A stretch of DNA of 55,301 nucleotides, from positions 1 through 55,301 of the forward strand of contig JAKVCO010000023.1 of the NCBI GenBank assembly GCA_022448245.1, in the 5' to 3' direction. The translations under genes were made by a program, and so were the position numbers. Positions 53,063 through 55,301 of this stretch are shown here, piece after piece. Origin of the DNA: Paracoccaceae bacterium (GTDB taxonomy: Bacteria; Pseudomonadota; Alphaproteobacteria; Rhodobacterales; Rhodobacteraceae). The stretch's first letter is position 1. Each line of letters opens with the position of its first letter. The notes beneath the pieces are model-generated. The model searched no databases, had not been told where the DNA came from, and saw nothing but the letters and a program-made list of their open reading frames with translations.

Positions 53063-53854
53063 TTAAGCCGAATGCGCCCCATCGGCGAGGGTTTTGACGA
53101 AGGCGAGTACATCAGCAGCGCTTTCGCCGGCGCCGATCTTCTCGACGATGGCAGAGCCCACCACCGCGCCATCGGCCACTTCGGCGATCGCTTTGGAGGC
53201 CTCAGGCGTCTTGATGCCAAAGCCCACAATGATGGGCAGGTCAGTGGCTGCTTTCATACGTGCCACTTCAGGGCCTACGTCACCCGCCTGTGCGGAAGCC
53301 GCGCCGGTGATGCCTGTGATGGAGACGTAGTAGACGAAGCCCGACGTGTTCTGAAGGACCTTCGGCAGGCGCTTGTCGTCCGTCGTGGGCGTCGCAAGCC
53401 GGATGAAGTTCATTCCCGCCGCTTGCGCAGGAATGCATAGCTCGCTGTCTTCTTCGGGCGGCAGGTCCACCACGATGAGGCCGTCGATCTCGGCGGCCTT
53501 TGCGTCCTCAAGGAACCGGTCCACGCCGCGCGAATAGATCGGGTTGTAGTAGCCCATGAGAACGATCGGCGTGGTGTCATCCTCTTCGCGGAGGGCCTTC
53601 GCCAGATCGAGCGTTTTCTCCAGCGTCATGCCGCCTTCAAGCGCCCGCTGCCCGGCGAGCTGGATCGTCGGTCCGTCAGCCATCGGGTCCGTGAACGGGA
53701 GCCCCAGCTCGATCACATCCACACCCGCACCGGGCAGGCCCTTCACGATCTCGACCGAGGTCTCATAATCAGGATCGCCAGCCATGACATAGGCCACGAA
53801 CGCCTTCTTTCCGGCGGCGGCGAGCTCAGCAAATTTTGCGTCGATGCGGGTCAT
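53063..53854 (-). CDS. trpA: tryptophan synthase alpha subunit
   Basis: This 263-residue TIM barrel has [22 protein letters not shown] with the catalytic Glu and Asp, [45 protein letters not shown] and [13 protein letters not shown]. It cleaves indole-3-glycerol phosphate. AAGGAGG precedes ATG 53854, which decides against the longer frame. trpB is not adjacent, so this is a split trpAB arrangement; whether trpB lies outside the window is unknown. Confidence 0.96.
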   Translation of the reverse strand: MTRIDAKFAELAAAGKKAFVAYVMAGDPDYETSVEIVKGLPGAGVDVIELGLPFTDPMADGPTIQLAGQRALEGGMTLEKTLDLAKALREEDDTTPIVLMGYYNPIYSRGVDRFLEDAKAAEIDGLIVVDLPPEEDSELCIPAQAAGMNFIRLATPTTDDKRLPKVLQNTSGFVYYVSITGITGAASAQAGDVGPEVARMKAATDLPIIVGFGIKTPEASKAIAEVADGAVVGSAIVEKIGAGESAADVLAFVKTLADGAHSA

Positions 53855-53973
53855 GACAATCCTCCTTAGGGCCCTCATGGGTGAGGGCCGCAAGGACGTC
53901 AAGAGCCCCGGCGGCCTTGTCTCTGCCCCGCTTTCTCCGTAGGGAGCGCGCTGAGCAGTCGAAGGAGCGCGCC

Positions 53974-55071
53974 ATGGGTTTCAAGATGGGTATTGTTGGG
54001 CTTCCCAATGTCGGGAAATCCACCCTTTTCAACGCGTTGACCAAGACCGCAGCCGCACAGGCCGCGAACTTCCCATTCTGCACGATCGAACCCAACGTGG
54101 GCGAGGTCGCGGTACCCGACGCGCGCCTTGATACTTTGGCCGAGATGAATGCCTCAAAGCAGGTCGTGCCGGCGCGCATGACCTTCGTGGATATCGCGGG
54201 TCTCGTGAAGGGCGCGTCCAAGGGCGAGGGCCTCGGCAACCAGTTCCTCGCCAACATCCGCGAGGTGGACGCCATCGCCCATGTGCTGCGCTGTTTTGAG
54301 GACGGCGACGTCACCCATGTGGAGGGTCGCGTGAACCCGGTGGAGGACGCGGAAGTCATTGAAACTGAACTGATGTTGGCCGATCTGGAAAGCATCGAAA
54401 AGCGCCGCGCGAACCTCGTCCGGAAGCTGAAGGGCGGCGACAAGGAAGCCGTCACGCAGGAGCGTCTGCTCGTGGCCGCGCAAGAGGCGCTTGAGGACGG
54501 CCGCCCCGCCCGCACGGTTGAGGTGGACGCCGAAGACCTCAAGGCCTGGAAGATGCTGCAACTCCTCACGGCTAAGCCCGTGCTCTATGTCTGCAACGTG
54601 GATGAAGGCAGTGCGTCAGAGGGCAACGCATTCTCCGCTAAGGTGGCTGAGATGGCCGCAGAGCAAGGCGCCGGCACCGTCGTGATCTCTGCCCAGATCG
54701 AGGAGGAGATCAGCCAGCTCGACCCCGAAGAAGCGACCGAGTTCCTGTCCGAGATGGGCCTCGATGAGGCCGGCCTCGACCGCCTGATCCGCGCGGGCTA
54801 CGACCTGCTGGAGCTTCAGACCTACTTCACCGCCGGCCCCAAAGAGGCCCGTGCCTGGACGATCAAAGAGGGCACAATGGCACCGCAAGCTGCGGGCGTC
54901 ATTCACGGTGATTTCGAAAAGGGCTTCATCCGCGCTGAAACCATCGCCTACGACGACTACGTGACGTTGGGCGGTGAAGCGAAGGCCAAAGAAGCGGGCA
55001 AAATGCGGGCTGAAGGCAAGGTTTACGTGGTGAAAGACGGCGACGTCCTGCACTTCCTCTTCAACACCTGA
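53974..55071 (+). CDS. ychF: redox-regulated ATPase YchF (Obg family)
   Basis: This 365-residue protein has G1 GLPNVGKST, switch [32 protein letters not shown] (G3), NVDE as the altered G4 motif that gives ATP preference in YchF, and the C-terminal TGS domain ([20 protein letters not shown]...[14 protein letters not shown]). GAAGGAG precedes the ATG. It is divergent from trpA over 119 bases. Role: ribosome-associated ATPase. Confidence 0.97.
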   Translation: MGFKMGIVGLPNVGKSTLFNALTKTAAAQAANFPFCTIEPNVGEVAVPDARLDTLAEMNASKQVVPARMTFVDIAGLVKGASKGEGLGNQFLANIREVDAIAHVLRCFEDGDVTHVEGRVNPVEDAEVIETELMLADLESIEKRRANLVRKLKGGDKEAVTQERLLVAAQEALEDGRPARTVEVDAEDLKAWKMLQLLTAKPVLYVCNVDEGSASEGNAFSAKVAEMAAEQGAGTVVISAQIEEEISQLDPEEATEFLSEMGLDEAGLDRLIRAGYDLLELQTYFTAGPKEARAWTIKEGTMAPQAAGVIHGDFEKGFIRAETIAYDDYVTLGGEAKAKEAGKMRAEGKVYVVKDGDVLHFLFNT

Positions 55072-55096
55072 TTGCGATTTTGAGTCTAGCGCGCGG

Positions 55097-55216
55097 CTAA
55101 GCGCGCGACCTATTTATCATTTTTTCCAGAGCTTCTTTGTGCTGCTGTATCCTACGGGCCTGGTGTTCCGCGCCAAGTTCACCAAAAGCACGAGCTGCGC
55201 TTTCCAAATGGGTCAA
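55097..55216 (-). CDS. possible 39-residue protein downstream of the transposase end
   Basis: The frame opens at TTG 55216, five bases after the transposase stop and just behind AAGGA, and closes at TAG 55099-55097. It encodes a charged helix (ESAARAFGELGAEHQARRIQ). It may be an accessory reading frame of the IS or merely chance. No family is recognised. Confidence 0.25.
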   Translation of the reverse strand: MTHLESAARAFGELGAEHQARRIQQHKEALEKMINRSRA

Positions 55217-55220
55217 TTCC

Positions 55221-55301
55221 TTAGGTGTTCAGTCCCGGCATCTGGTGGATCGGTTTGAGGATGAATCGCTCTGCCTGTGAAGTCCAGATTTTGCAGATGT
55301 A
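55221..55301 (-). mobile_element. C-terminal end of a transposase gene (IS), truncated by the window
   Basis: The last 26 residues on the minus strand end in PIHQMPGLNT before TAA 55223-55221. The preceding residues read YICKIWTSQAERFILK. I recall this WxxxPERFxxxPxHQMPGLNT-style tail from DDE transposases in alphaproteobacteria, but the IS family is not resolved. The rest of the gene lies outside. It marks the right edge as mobile DNA. Confidence 0.5.

Overview
The window is GC-rich, densely packed bacterial DNA, most likely from a Rhodobacteraceae (Roseobacter-group) alphaproteobacterium. Pointers are the TCA-cycle cluster with a two-lipoyl-domain SucB, a bacterial ALDH16 next to deoC, ethylmalonyl-CoA-pathway genes (mcl2/mch with a DUF1737 gene), DUF1523, DUF1194 and FYDLN-type proteins, and a recurring CTCC(G)GCGGAAGTACG-type palindromic repeat. 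Both ends look like insertion-sequence ends (an IS3-like terminus at 1-76, a transposase C-terminus at 55221-55301), so the window may be a contig bounded by IS copies.

Layout. 1-657: RTX repeat gene broken by a nonsense codon and an IS. 848-4340 (minus): four-gene operon of an SDR, a small protein, a P1-family peptidase and a succinate-semialdehyde-type dehydrogenase, with a TetR-like palindrome upstream. 4435-4936: decayed membrane-protein gene. 5056-13379 (plus): a tightly packed cluster of about a dozen genes with no assigned function: coiled-coil protein, AAA+ ATPase, a DUF6638-like protein, several small membrane proteins and DUF1523. Two AT-richer cassettes, one carrying an HNH-type protein, are stitched in through ATGA overlaps. 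This is the best candidate for an undescribed system. 13554-17672: ALDH16, deoC and rpe. 17779-20070: an APH-type kinase divergent from an acyl-CoA dehydrogenase. 20734-24899: Pqi-type lipid-transport operon with PqiA split in two. 24904-28215: IclR regulator, class IV aminotransferase, tRNA-Ala(GGC), FYDLN protein and a YgjP-like metallopeptidase.

28243-42691 is the TCA region: a GntR/FCD regulator meets lpdA tail to tail, followed on the minus strand by sucB, sucA, two DUF805 genes, sucD, sucC and mdh, with a methyltransferase and a glycosyltransferase interleaved. 44116-46229 holds mcl2-DUF1737-mch. 48056-51789 holds sdhCDAB. The right flank carries deoD, trpA and ychF.

The clearest regulatory signal is a TGTGATCACA palindrome. 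It occurs just before the GntR gene, as a pair 21 bp apart upstream of sucC, and as one 20-bp perfect palindrome plus a second 21-bp-spaced pair upstream of sdhC. This suggests the regulator (probably the counterpart of Rhodobacter AkgR) controls itself and both TCA operons. A second palindrome type built on GTTAACG lies in the leaders of sucC and sdhC and may belong to a LacI-type regulator such as CceR.
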